A stretch of DNA of 17,437 bases, taken from contig JBFMBU010000285.1 in the NCBI GenBank assembly GCA_040755035.1, positions 1 to 17,437 of the forward strand. The letters are read 5' to 3'. Numbering within the stretch: position 1 is the stretch's first letter; each line of letters starts with the position of its first letter. The position numbers and the translations under genes were made by a program. The stretch comes from RBG-13-43-22 sp040755035 (GTDB lineage Bacteria; Desulfobacterota; RBG-13-43-22). Of the stretch, positions 7,071-14,312 are shown in pieces. The notes beneath the pieces were generated by a model. That model was not told the DNA's origin, did no database searches, and saw nothing but the letters and a program-made list of their open reading frames with translations.

Positions 7071-8195
7071 CTAATTCCCCATAAACAAATTCTTGGGGTT
7101 TTCTTCCATCATGATCTTGATCTGCTCGTCGGAAACACCCTGAGCCTTGAGAGCAGGGAGGAAATCCTTATGGATATGGGCAATATGCCAATTTTTAAAA
7201 CCGGCTTGATATTTCTCCGGTACCGGTGTCATCCGGCCCAACCAGACATTAACCGTATCATGGGAAAGCATGATCTGGTCGGCAAACCCGAGTTTGCATA
7301 GTTCAGCTACATTTTTCACATTGACATCAAAGGGAGTAATAATATCCAAACCAATCCGGTCAAAGGCGATATAAACCCCTCTGGAAAGGATGGCCTTGTG
7401 GTATTCAATATCTCTGGAGTTGGATACATGTCCGATCATCAACTGGGTGCAATCAGCTCCCTGTTTTTTTAAGAAATCGGCCTGTTCAATTCCACCGGTC
7501 GGGCCTTCGGTATGGGTGATAATGGGGACACCGGTGGCCTTTTGAGCTATAACTGCGGCCTTATGGACCGCTTCTTCATGAGGTGTCATCTTAGGACTGC
7601 TGCCGACCTTAATCACCCCTGCAAGAACCCCACTATCCCCGATGCCTCGGGTAATTTCGGCTATCATCATTTCAGAAATCATCTTGGAAGTATCCGTCCC
7701 CCATCTCAAACTCTTAAAGTAGGCCGGAGCTCCTTCTGAATCGGTATACAATCCGGTGGAGCAGATAATGTTGATCCCGGTCTTTTTAGCCAAGGCTTTA
7801 AAAAGTTCGGGATCACGCCCCCCGGTATCGTTGGGAGTGGCATCGACGATGGTTTTGATACCATTTTTCTGAGCTGTTTTAATGACTTCAATATTGGTTT
7901 TCAGTATTGCCTTGAAATCATAAGGGGCCAGGGTTGAATCGGCATACCAGCCCGGGTAGGCAAAGGCGAAATGTTCATGCATGAAAGTCGCTCCCAACTT
8001 GGAGGGAGAAATCGGGCCCAAAACACTATTGACCATCCCCGGTTTCATACGGGATTTCATAGGCGAGGTCTTCTTGTCTTTCTCCCCGAAAGAAAGATTC
8101 GGAATCCCCGTCACTGTGGCCGCCACCCCTAACGCGGCTGAGGTTTTTAGAAAATTTCTGCGACTGATACCGGTTTCTTCTTTTTTGTTTTTCAT
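7071..8195 (-). CDS. Tat-exported phosphotriesterase-family metallohydrolase
   Basis: The 374-residue protein begins with a twin-arginine signal (SRRNFLK at residues 11-17, then a hydrophobic stretch to about 32). The phosphotriesterase (PTE) TIM-barrel follows: LGATFMHEH with metal ligands H73 and H75, a candidate carboxylated lysine in GVIKVG (K196), H228 in ITHTEG, H256 in IGHVSN, and D313 in LSHD. All expected binuclear metal ligands are present. Family members hydrolyse phosphotriesters, lactones or related esters, and many are really lactonases; the substrate is not predictable here. The ATG at 8193-8195 follows a GGGGGAT ribosome binding site. Export is unusual enough for this family to note. 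The gene stands alone, divergent from the Nudix gene, and ends at a hairpin terminator. Confidence 0.88.
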   Translation of the reverse strand: MKNKKEETGISRRNFLKTSAALGVAATVTGIPNLSFGEKDKKTSPMKSRMKPGMVNSVLGPISPSKLGATFMHEHFAFAYPGWYADSTLAPYDFKAILKTNIEVIKTAQKNGIKTIVDATPNDTGGRDPELFKALAKKTGINIICSTGLYTDSEGAPAYFKSLRWGTDTSKMISEMMIAEITRGIGDSGVLAGVIKVGSSPKMTPHEEAVHKAAVIAQKATGVPIITHTEGPTGGIEQADFLKKQGADCTQLMIGHVSNSRDIEYHKAILSRGVYIAFDRIGLDIITPFDVNVKNVAELCKLGFADQIMLSHDTVNVWLGRMTPVPEKYQAGFKNWHIAHIHKDFLPALKAQGVSDEQIKIMMEENPKNLFMGN

Positions 8196-8308
8196 GGCAT
8201 CCCCCTTTAAGTTAGTTTTTCAATAAAAAATCTGAATCCAAACGATTTGACTTTAATATTTATGATCTTCAAAGGGAACGAAGAAAAGAAATCAGGATCA
8301 TTCTGTAT

Positions 8309-8336
8309 TTGACAAACTCCCGCCAATAACGATAAG
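8309..8336 (+). promoter_or_regulatory. sigma-70-type promoter upstream of the Nudix/qrc genes
   Basis: TTGACA (8309-8314) and, after 16 bases, GATAAG (8331-8336; four of six bases match TATAAT) precede the Nudix start by about 50 bases. It lies in the 191-base divergent gap between 8195 and 8387, which is otherwise AT-rich. No clear promoter pair was found for the opposite-strand gene. If no other promoter exists, this one could drive Nudix plus qrcA. Confidence 0.5.
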
Positions 8337-8386
8337 AAATATAAAAGAAGGCGCAAATAATAGTCAAGGGAAAAAGGAAAGCCCTT

Positions 8387-8848
8387 ATGGATGAACGTAC
8401 CTATCCGGACCGGCCCTGGTTAGGGGTGGGAGGGATTGTTTTTCACGGGGACGAGGTGCTGCTGGTCAAAAGGGGCAAGGAACCAGGAAAAGGCCGGTGG
8501 AGTATCCCCGGAGGGGCGGTGGATACAGGGGAAACCCTCAAGGAGGCCCTTTACCGGGAAATTGAGGAGGAAACCGGTTTATCAGTGGAGGTCCTTGATC
8601 TGGTCGAGATCCTGGAACGTATCATCCCCGATTCCCGGGGAACGGTGCTTTATCATTATGTCTTGATGGATTATTGCTGTGTAATCAAGGGGGGACAACT
8701 CAAAGCCCAAAGCGACGCCGATGAGGCCGGTTTTTTTGCCCTGGGAACGTTAAATGAAATTGATATCCCTGAGATAACCAGACAAGTTATCCATAAGGCC
8801 TTTCAAAAAAATCACAACTTTTTACTTGACAAAAACCGAAAAAGGTAA
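8387..8848 (+). CDS. Nudix hydrolase
   Basis: This 153-residue protein has a complete Nudix box at residues 43-65 (GAVDTGE, seven residues, then REIEEETGL), matching GX5EX7REUXEEXGU. The upstream GRWSIPGG is typical of the family. Nudix enzymes hydrolyse nucleoside diphosphates linked to another group; this length and layout fit the ADP-ribose pyrophosphatase/MutT-like group, but the substrate is not determined. No signal peptide is present. ATG at 8387 is preceded by AAAAAGGAAAG. qrcA starts 43 bases after its stop, so the two may share a transcript. There is no known functional link to the Qrc complex. Confidence 0.88.
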   Translation: MDERTYPDRPWLGVGGIVFHGDEVLLVKRGKEPGKGRWSIPGGAVDTGETLKEALYREIEEETGLSVEVLDLVEILERIIPDSRGTVLYHYVLMDYCCVIKGGQLKAQSDADEAGFFALGTLNEIDIPEITRQVIHKAFQKNHNFLLDKNRKR

Positions 8849-8891
8849 GAAAACCCAGTTAATTCTTTGTGTTCCCAATAAGGCGGAGTCT

Positions 8892-9458
8892 ATGGAAAAA
8901 TCAGAAAAATCCAAGGGCAAATGGATATTCTTCTGGATCGGGGTTATCGCTTCCCTGATCCTGGGCTGGGTGGTATTTCCGGAATTGATCCATTCCACCA
9001 AATCACAACCGGTTGCTTTCAGCCACTTGAAACACGGAGAGGATGCCTCCCTATCCTGCGAAGACTGCCATGTTTTGCGGGCTGACGGTAGCTTTGCTGG
9101 ACTCCCCTCCATGTCCAAATGCATGGAATGTCATGAGACGGCCATCGGTGACTCCAAAGCTGAAGCCGATTTTATCAAACTGGTGGTTGAGCTGAAAAAG
9201 GAAAGTAAGGACATTCCCTGGCTCATTTATTCCAAACAGCCGGACAATGTCTTTTTTTCCCATGCCGCCCATATCAAAATGGCTAAACTGGATTGTAAAG
9301 AATGCCATAAATCCGTGGGCGGGAAAACCGACAAAAATCCACCCTATAAATATAAATGGATATCCGGATACGCCCCGGAGGTCATGAGCATGAAAACCTG
9401 CGAAACCTGTCATGCAAAAAAGGGGGCCAGTAACGCCTGTTTCGTCTGTCACAAATAA
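8892..9458 (+). CDS. qrcA: QrcA-like membrane-anchored multiheme cytochrome c (menaquinone reductase subunit)
   Basis: This 188-residue protein has one N-terminal membrane anchor (residues 11-29) and a periplasmic domain with five CXXCH heme sites: 56-60, 77-81, 135-139, 170-174 and 183-187. Two FSHxxH segments (residues 43-48 and 122-127) supply candidate distal histidines, as in class III cytochromes. In Qrc it takes electrons from periplasmic type I cytochrome c3. The Desulfovibrio protein is described as hexaheme; I count five canonical sites here. I place the start at ATG 8892, after GGCGGAG, rather than the in-frame TTG at 8826 inside the Nudix gene, which would add a 22-residue hydrophilic tail before the anchor. 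The assignment rests largely on the qrcBCD genes that follow. Confidence 0.85.
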   Translation: MEKSEKSKGKWIFFWIGVIASLILGWVVFPELIHSTKSQPVAFSHLKHGEDASLSCEDCHVLRADGSFAGLPSMSKCMECHETAIGDSKAEADFIKLVVELKKESKDIPWLIYSKQPDNVFFSHAAHIKMAKLDCKECHKSVGGKTDKNPPYKYKWISGYAPEVMSMKTCETCHAKKGASNACFVCHK

Positions 9459-9494
9459 AGAAGCGGAAGACCGGAGCGTGTGTGTTAAATAACC

Positions 9495-9594
9495 GTTGCG
9501 GGTTGCGGGTTGCGAGTTACGGGTTACAGGGAACGAGTTGCGGTTTGATGAATAAATGGTTTTGGGTTAACCAACAACCAGTAACTTGCAACCC
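9495..9594. repeat. heptad repeats (GTTRCGG) and long stem-loop between qrcA and qrcB
   Basis: Seven in-register heptads run from 9495 to 9543: GTTGCGG, GTTGCGG, GTTGCGA, GTTACGG, GTTACAG, GGAACGA and GTTGCGG. About 40 bases later the complementary pattern appears (CAACAAC, CAGTAAC, TTGCAAC at 9572-9592). Positions 9507-9520 can pair with 9581-9594 over 14 bases with one wobble, enclosing a 60-base loop that contains the palindrome GGTTAACC. It fills most of the 215-base gap in an otherwise compact operon. Confidence 0.8.
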
Positions 9595-9673
9595 GAGACA
9601 ATCAATTCCGTTAAAGTAAGAAGATTGGATTTTAGAGCCAACCATCCAATTCTACTTGTTGAGGCTTGAAAAA

Positions 9674-11950
9674 ATGAGCATAGATCGAAGAGATTTTTTA
9701 AAGTTTGTCATCGGAGGGGCGGTAGGGACGGTTATTTCCCCCCTGCCCTGGGTCTCCATGGATGAAGTGGCCCGTTGGACCCAACGCTGGGCCCCGCTCC
9801 CTGACAAAGGGGGGGCCGTTTCTTTCATCCATTCCACCTGTAGACTTTGTTCCGGAGGCTGCGGTATCCGTGTCCGTCTGATTCAAGAAAAAAGGGCGGT
9901 CAAAATTGACGGCAATCCCGATCATCCCGTCAATCGCGGCGGTCTTTGTCCTCTGGGTCTGGCCGGTCTTCAATACCTCTACCTGGACGAAAACCGGATC
10001 AAAGCGCCGATGAAAAGGACCGGTATGCGGGGAGGCGGGGATTGGAAACCGGTTTCTTGGGACGAAGCCCTCTCCGAAATAAGCGGCCGCTTAAAGGAGT
10101 GGCGCCAAAAGAACCTCAGTCATACGGTTGCTTTTCTGAACGGGGAAGGAGACGGGACCCAGGCCTTTCTGGCCGGGCGTTTTTTAAAGGCCTATGGCTC
10201 TCCCAATTATATCCGCTCCTATCATTCCGGCGAATTGGAAGAGATCGTAACCCAGAATATGCACGGACTTCGGGCCCGCATCAACTACGATCTTCCCCGT
10301 TCCGACTATGTCCTGAGTTTCGGTTGTGCCCTGTTGGATGGTTGGGGAAATCCCTGCTGGACAGCTCAGGCCTTTGAGGCCTGGCGTCAGGAAGACCGCC
10401 AGGACCGACCCAAAGTGGTCCAGATTGACACCATGGCCACGGCCACGGCCTCCCTGGCCGATGAATGGATAGCCGTAAAACCCGGGAAGGAGGCTTTCCT
10501 GGCCCTGGCTCTGGCACAAGCCATTCTGGAAAACAGCGGGACACCCAAAAACGTTTCCGGTTTGGAAGAACTTAAAGCCTTCCTTAAGAAAAATTTTCCT
10601 TCGGACCTGGTCACTAAGGAGACCGGCATCGAACAGGGGACCATCCTAAGGATCGCCAAGGAATTTTCTTCGGCCCGGCAACCCGTGGCCTTGTGGGGAA
10701 AAGGCAAAGGAGACCTGCCCGCCGGTCTTTTCGAGGCCCAGGCCGTTCATTTGCTCAATCTCCTGACCGGTTCCATCAACCGTCCGGGTGGGGCCTTTCT
10801 CCAATCCGGTTTTTCCTTTGGTTCCTGGCCCCAGACACCCATAGATGAAACAGCCCGCAAAGGTCTGTCCCAACCCAGGGCCGATGAGGCCTTTTCCGTG
10901 AAATATGCTAAGACCGGAAACCTGGAATACCGATTTTTTTCCAATGTCGCCCAAAACAAATTTTACCCCATTAACGCTCTATTCCTCAACGAGGTCAACC
11001 CGGTATTTTCTCTTGACGAGTCGATCATCCGCCAAGCCCTGGAACGGATTCCCCTGGTAGTCAGTTTTTCCTCCTTCATGGATGAAACGACCGCCCTGGC
11101 TGACTGGGTCCTCCCCTCCCCTACTTTTCTGGAACGGTGGGACGACAGCACCCAATCTGTTGGAGTCCCCTTTCCGGTCTATGGTCTGACCAAACCGGTC
11201 TTGCCCCCCCTCCATGACACCCGTTCCCTGGGGGATATCCTCATTCAACTGGCGCAGAAAATCGGAGGGACAGTGGGCCAGGCCCTGCCTTTTGAAAACA
11301 TGCAGGGAGCCATTAAGCAGACGGCCAAAGGGCTTTATGATGCCAAAAAAGGACGCATCTCCGGAGGACCGGCAGCCGAAGCGGAGAAAAATTCCTCCGG
11401 GCCCTTGGATTCGTTCGATAAATTCTGGGAGCAATTGATTGTCCAAGGAACCTGGTATGGTGAGGATAGGAAAGGCGAATCGGGGAAGACTTTTACTCTT
11501 GCATCAATGCCCCAAGAACCAGCCGGGTTGACTGAAAAACAGGATAATACCTCTTATCCCTTTTGGCTCATCCCCCAGTCGTTGCTCCTGCTTCAATCAG
11601 GGTATTGGGCCAATCCGCCCTTCCTGACCAAACTCCTCGGTGAAGAAACCCTGAAGCACAAAGATCTGGTGGCCCAAATCCATCCCCGGACAGCCAAGTC
11701 CCTATCCTTGCTGGAAGGAGACCGGGTGGAAATCCTCTCCAACAGGGGAAAAATCAGGGCCAGGATCCATCTTTTCGAAGGAGCGGCCCCGGATTGCCTC
11801 TTCGCCCCCCTGGGCATGGGGCACCGGGCCTTTGATCCCACCTTGAGCGGCAGAGGGGCAAATCCTTATTCGTTGTTGGATACCCGGGAAGATCCGGCCA
11901 CCGGATTGCAAACCGCCTGGGCCACTCGGGTAAACATAAAGAAAATATAG
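9674..11950 (+). CDS. qrcB: QrcB-like molybdopterin-oxidoreductase-family subunit, Tat-exported
   Basis: This 758-residue protein of the DMSO-reductase superfamily begins with a Tat signal (DRRDFLKF at residues 4-11, hydrophobic to about 27), placing it in the periplasm. An N-terminal Fe4S4 motif has all four cysteines: C56-x2-C59-x3-C63-x28-C92. The remainder has the usual layout, including a C-terminal beta-barrel domain with AKSLSLLEGDRVEILSNRG near residues 670-690. In Desulfovibrio Qrc this subunit is reported to lack molybdenum, so catalysis here is not assumed; a structural or electron-relay role fits better. ATG at 9674 has GAGG ten bases upstream; TTG at 9656 would add six residues before the Tat motif. 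qrcC follows nine bases after the stop. Confidence 0.87.
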   Translation: MSIDRRDFLKFVIGGAVGTVISPLPWVSMDEVARWTQRWAPLPDKGGAVSFIHSTCRLCSGGCGIRVRLIQEKRAVKIDGNPDHPVNRGGLCPLGLAGLQYLYLDENRIKAPMKRTGMRGGGDWKPVSWDEALSEISGRLKEWRQKNLSHTVAFLNGEGDGTQAFLAGRFLKAYGSPNYIRSYHSGELEEIVTQNMHGLRARINYDLPRSDYVLSFGCALLDGWGNPCWTAQAFEAWRQEDRQDRPKVVQIDTMATATASLADEWIAVKPGKEAFLALALAQAILENSGTPKNVSGLEELKAFLKKNFPSDLVTKETGIEQGTILRIAKEFSSARQPVALWGKGKGDLPAGLFEAQAVHLLNLLTGSINRPGGAFLQSGFSFGSWPQTPIDETARKGLSQPRADEAFSVKYAKTGNLEYRFFSNVAQNKFYPINALFLNEVNPVFSLDESIIRQALERIPLVVSFSSFMDETTALADWVLPSPTFLERWDDSTQSVGVPFPVYGLTKPVLPPLHDTRSLGDILIQLAQKIGGTVGQALPFENMQGAIKQTAKGLYDAKKGRISGGPAAEAEKNSSGPLDSFDKFWEQLIVQGTWYGEDRKGESGKTFTLASMPQEPAGLTEKQDNTSYPFWLIPQSLLLLQSGYWANPPFLTKLLGEETLKHKDLVAQIHPRTAKSLSLLEGDRVEILSNRGKIRARIHLFEGAAPDCLFAPLGMGHRAFDPTLSGRGANPYSLLDTREDPATGLQTAWATRVNIKKI

Positions 11951-11959
11951 AGGCAGCAG

Positions 11960-12724
11960 ATGAAGGCAACAACCGACGGAAAAGAATGGTATGGGATGGT
12001 TATCGACCTCGATAAATGCACCGGCTGCGGGGCCTGTTCCGTGGCCTGCATGGCTGAAAACAACCTTTCCTATCGGGAGGACGAGACCGACAAACTCAGG
12101 ACCGCCACCTGGATGAAGCTCTATCGCTTGAACAACGGCAAGCCCTTTCCCAAAACCCGGGTGGCTTTTTTGCCCCGGCCTTGTATGCACTGTCAGAACA
12201 CCCCTTGCGTTTCGGTCTGCCCGGTCAATGCCACTCAGATCGACGAAAAAGGCGTGGTCAGCCAAATCTATCCCCGCTGCATTGGTTGCCGGTATTGTGT
12301 GGCTGCCTGTCCCTACCATGCCCGTTTTTTCCACTGGTGGGACCCGGTCTACCCCAAGGGCTTGGAGAACTATCTGAACCCGGATGTTTCCCTGTCCATG
12401 CGGGGCGTGGTCAACAAATGCACCTTTTGCCATCACCGCTATCAGCGGGCCAAAGACAAGGCCTTTATGGAGGAAAGAAGAGAACTGAAAGACGGGGAAT
12501 ACACTACCGCCTGTGTTGAGGCCTGTCCGACCAAGGCCATCACCTTCGGCAATTTAAAAGACCCGGAAAGCCGGGTGGCCAAACTGAGCAAAAACCCCCG
12601 GGCCTTCCGGTTGCTGGAAAAATTGGGGACACAACCCAAGGTCTATTACCTGACTTCCCAGGATTGGGTCCGCCGTCAGGGGGACAACTATTTGGAGAAA
12701 GAGGACCTTAAAAAAGTTTCGTAA
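11960..12724 (+). CDS. qrcC: QrcC-like iron-sulfur subunit with four cubane cluster motifs
   Basis: The 254-residue protein resembles the DmsB/NrfC/PsrB family. Sixteen cluster cysteines are visible in the expected interleaved order: 20, 23, 26, 30; 75, 78, 83, 87; 107, 110, 113, 117; and 154, 157, 185, 189. It should carry electrons between the heme/QrcB part and the quinone site in QrcD. No signal peptide is present, as expected for a subunit co-exported with a Tat partner. Desulfovibrio Qrc shows a 3Fe-4S signal, yet all four motifs here have four cysteines. ATG at 11960 follows GAGGCAGCAG, nine bases after qrcB. Confidence 0.88.
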   Translation: MKATTDGKEWYGMVIDLDKCTGCGACSVACMAENNLSYREDETDKLRTATWMKLYRLNNGKPFPKTRVAFLPRPCMHCQNTPCVSVCPVNATQIDEKGVVSQIYPRCIGCRYCVAACPYHARFFHWWDPVYPKGLENYLNPDVSLSMRGVVNKCTFCHHRYQRAKDKAFMEERRELKDGEYTTACVEACPTKAITFGNLKDPESRVAKLSKNPRAFRLLEKLGTQPKVYYLTSQDWVRRQGDNYLEKEDLKKVS

Positions 12725-12728
12725 TCAT

Positions 12729-12796
12729 CAGGGGCCAGGGAGCCCAGGGATCAGGGGTTCAAGGGGTATGCATTCCACGCCTTTCACTTGAACCCT
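12729..12796. repeat. CAGGGNN heptads and stem-loop between qrcC and qrcD
   Basis: Four CAGGG-initiated heptads lie at 12729-12735, 12736-12742, 12745-12751 and 12752-12758, with one two-base slip. GGGTTCAAG (12755-12763) is complementary to CTTGAACCC (12787-12795), giving a nine-base-pair stem with a 23-base loop. The repeat occupies the 117-base gap between the two genes and supplies the in-frame TTG at 12788, which is not the likely qrcD start. Confidence 0.7.
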
Positions 12797-12841
12797 GGAA
12801 TCCTTGAAGCCTCGGTCCCTTTTTCCCAAAGAGGTAAAAAC

Positions 12842-14086
12842 ATGACCGAAAATATTCTATCCAAAGAAATGGACATCATTCCTGAAGGGCTTCCCCGCTG
12901 TTCTCTGGGCAAATTTTCTCTCTGGATACTCCTGCTGCTCCTGGTCCTGGGCTGGGGTTTGCTGGCCGCTTTTCTTATCTTCTGGAAGGGACTCAACCAG
13001 ACCAATATGAACGACTACTTCGGGTTTGCCCTTTGGATCACCTTTGACCTGGCCGTGATCGCCCTGGGGGCCGGGGCCTTTTTCACCGGCTTTCTCACTT
13101 ATATCTGGGGCAAAAAGGAACTCAAGGCCATCATCAACTTTGCGGTCATGATCGGCTTTATATGCTACAGCGGAGCCATCTTGATCCTGACCCTGGACAT
13201 CGGCCAACCCCTGCGCTCCTGGTACGGGTTCTGGCATCCCAATGTCCATTCCATGCTGACCGAGGTCATGTTTTGCATCACCCTATATCTGGGAGTCCTG
13301 ACCATCGAATACGCACCCTTGATTCTGGAAAACAGGAAAATCAATGCCATTCCCGGGGCCCATTATTTTGCCCATAACCTCCACGAATGGATGTTTATTT
13401 TTGCCGGCACCGGGACCTTTCTTTCCTTTTTCCATCAGGGGTCCCTGGGAGGCATGTTCGGGGTCATGTTCGCCAGGCCTTTTGCCTTCCGGGAAGGGAT
13501 CTTTATCTGGCCCTGGACCTTTTTCCTATTTATTGCCTCGGCCATCGCCTCCGGACCGGCTTTCACCGTTCTCATAACCACCCTTACCCAGAAAGTGACC
13601 GGCCGTAAATTAGTCAAACAGGAGGTCCTGGCCTTGCTGGGGAAGATCTCCGGCGGCCTGCTGGCGGTCTACCTCATCTTAAAGTTTGCCGATACCATAT
13701 ACTGGGCCGCCGTCAAACTGCCTGCCCAAGGGCTGCGTTTTCTGGACCAGTTTCAGGGACCCTACGGGTTCTGGCTGATGGTGGCCGAATTGGGGGTTTT
13801 CGGGATTCTGCCGGTCCTGTTGCTTTTGAATAAAAAAATCAGAATGAGTCCCGGCTGGCTGGCCTTCGCTTGTCTGCTTACTTGTACCGGTGTGGTCTTT
13901 AACCGCTTTGTTTTTACTGTCGTCTCTTTGGCCCTGCCGGTCCTGCCCTTCGACCGCCTGGTGACCTATTGGCCTTCCTGGCAGGAATGGGCCCCGGCCT
14001 TTGCCGTTCTGGCCTACGGGGCTTTGATCATCTCCCTTTCCTACCGCTATCTGCCGGTCTTTCCGCAGGAAAAGGAGTTGAATTGA
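12842..14086 (+). CDS. qrcD: QrcD-like NrfD/PsrC-family integral membrane subunit
   Basis: The 414-residue protein is mostly hydrophobic, with about ten predicted membrane helices, as in NrfD/PsrC proteins that hold the quinone site. The first helix is at about residues 25-48; others begin near 63, 97, 132, 175 and 216. Acidic and polar residues inside helices (for example the WITFDLAV segment) could serve quinone protonation. In Qrc it is the menaquinone-reducing, charge-translocating subunit. I chose ATG at 12842, preceded by AAAGAGGT, over the TTG at 12788, because the extra 18 residues come from a repeat. A terminator-like hairpin follows at 14187. Confidence 0.87.
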   Translation: MTENILSKEMDIIPEGLPRCSLGKFSLWILLLLLVLGWGLLAAFLIFWKGLNQTNMNDYFGFALWITFDLAVIALGAGAFFTGFLTYIWGKKELKAIINFAVMIGFICYSGAILILTLDIGQPLRSWYGFWHPNVHSMLTEVMFCITLYLGVLTIEYAPLILENRKINAIPGAHYFAHNLHEWMFIFAGTGTFLSFFHQGSLGGMFGVMFARPFAFREGIFIWPWTFFLFIASAIASGPAFTVLITTLTQKVTGRKLVKQEVLALLGKISGGLLAVYLILKFADTIYWAAVKLPAQGLRFLDQFQGPYGFWLMVAELGVFGILPVLLLLNKKIRMSPGWLAFACLLTCTGVVFNRFVFTVVSLALPVLPFDRLVTYWPSWQEWAPAFAVLAYGALIISLSYRYLPVFPQEKELN

Positions 14087-14145
14087 AAAGGAATGACCTT
14101 TTTCCATTCTCAACCGAAAAATACAATACAAACGGTTTCCGACCG

Positions 14146-14183
14146 GACCGGGGAATTTCTCTGTTTCGATGAATTCACCGGTC
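14146..14183. other. perfectly spaced inverted repeat downstream of qrcD
   Basis: GACCGGGGAATT (14146-14157) pairs with AATTCACCGGTC (14172-14183) at 11 of 12 positions around a 14-base loop. It sits directly before the smaller terminator hairpin. It could protect the 3' end of the qrc transcript or act as an operator for the alkylsulfatase gene; no U-tract follows it directly. Confidence 0.5.
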
Positions 14184-14186
14184 TAT

Positions 14187-14206
14187 AAAAGCCCCGTGGG
14201 TTTTTT
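14187..14206 (+). terminator. candidate intrinsic terminator of the qrc operon
   Basis: AAAAGCCC (14187-14194) can pair with GGGTTTTT (14198-14205) around a CGT loop, with a G-U wobble, and the pairing uses most of the T-run. The stem is short and only three pairs are G-C, so read-through into the alkylsulfatase gene is possible. The rest of the 226-base gap up to 14312 holds the inverted repeat just upstream and a tandem ten-base ACCGACC repeat (14272-14291). Confidence 0.45.
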
Positions 14207-14312
14207 AGCCTAAGCAACCAAGGTATCATTCTTCCCGGTTTGCTGTGCCCCTCAAGAGAATTCAAAAACTAACCGACCGCTACCGACCAGCGCAAGAAAA
14301 GGAAGCCCTCTC

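Noticed and set aside
8826..8854. TTGACA at the end of the Nudix gene as a dedicated qrcA promoter
   Set aside because: The -35 box is perfect, but the best -10 at 15-18 base spacing matches only three of six positions, and the hexamer is inside coding sequence.
9495..9594. CRISPR array between qrcA and qrcB
   Set aside because: The repeats are seven bases long and contiguous, without spacers of constant length, and no cas genes are present.
11702..12436. Minus-strand open frame of 244 codons opposite qrcB/qrcC
   Set aside because: It spans the end of qrcB and most of qrcC in antisense, with Gly/His/Pro-rich composition typical of a shadow frame; both sense genes have clear motifs.
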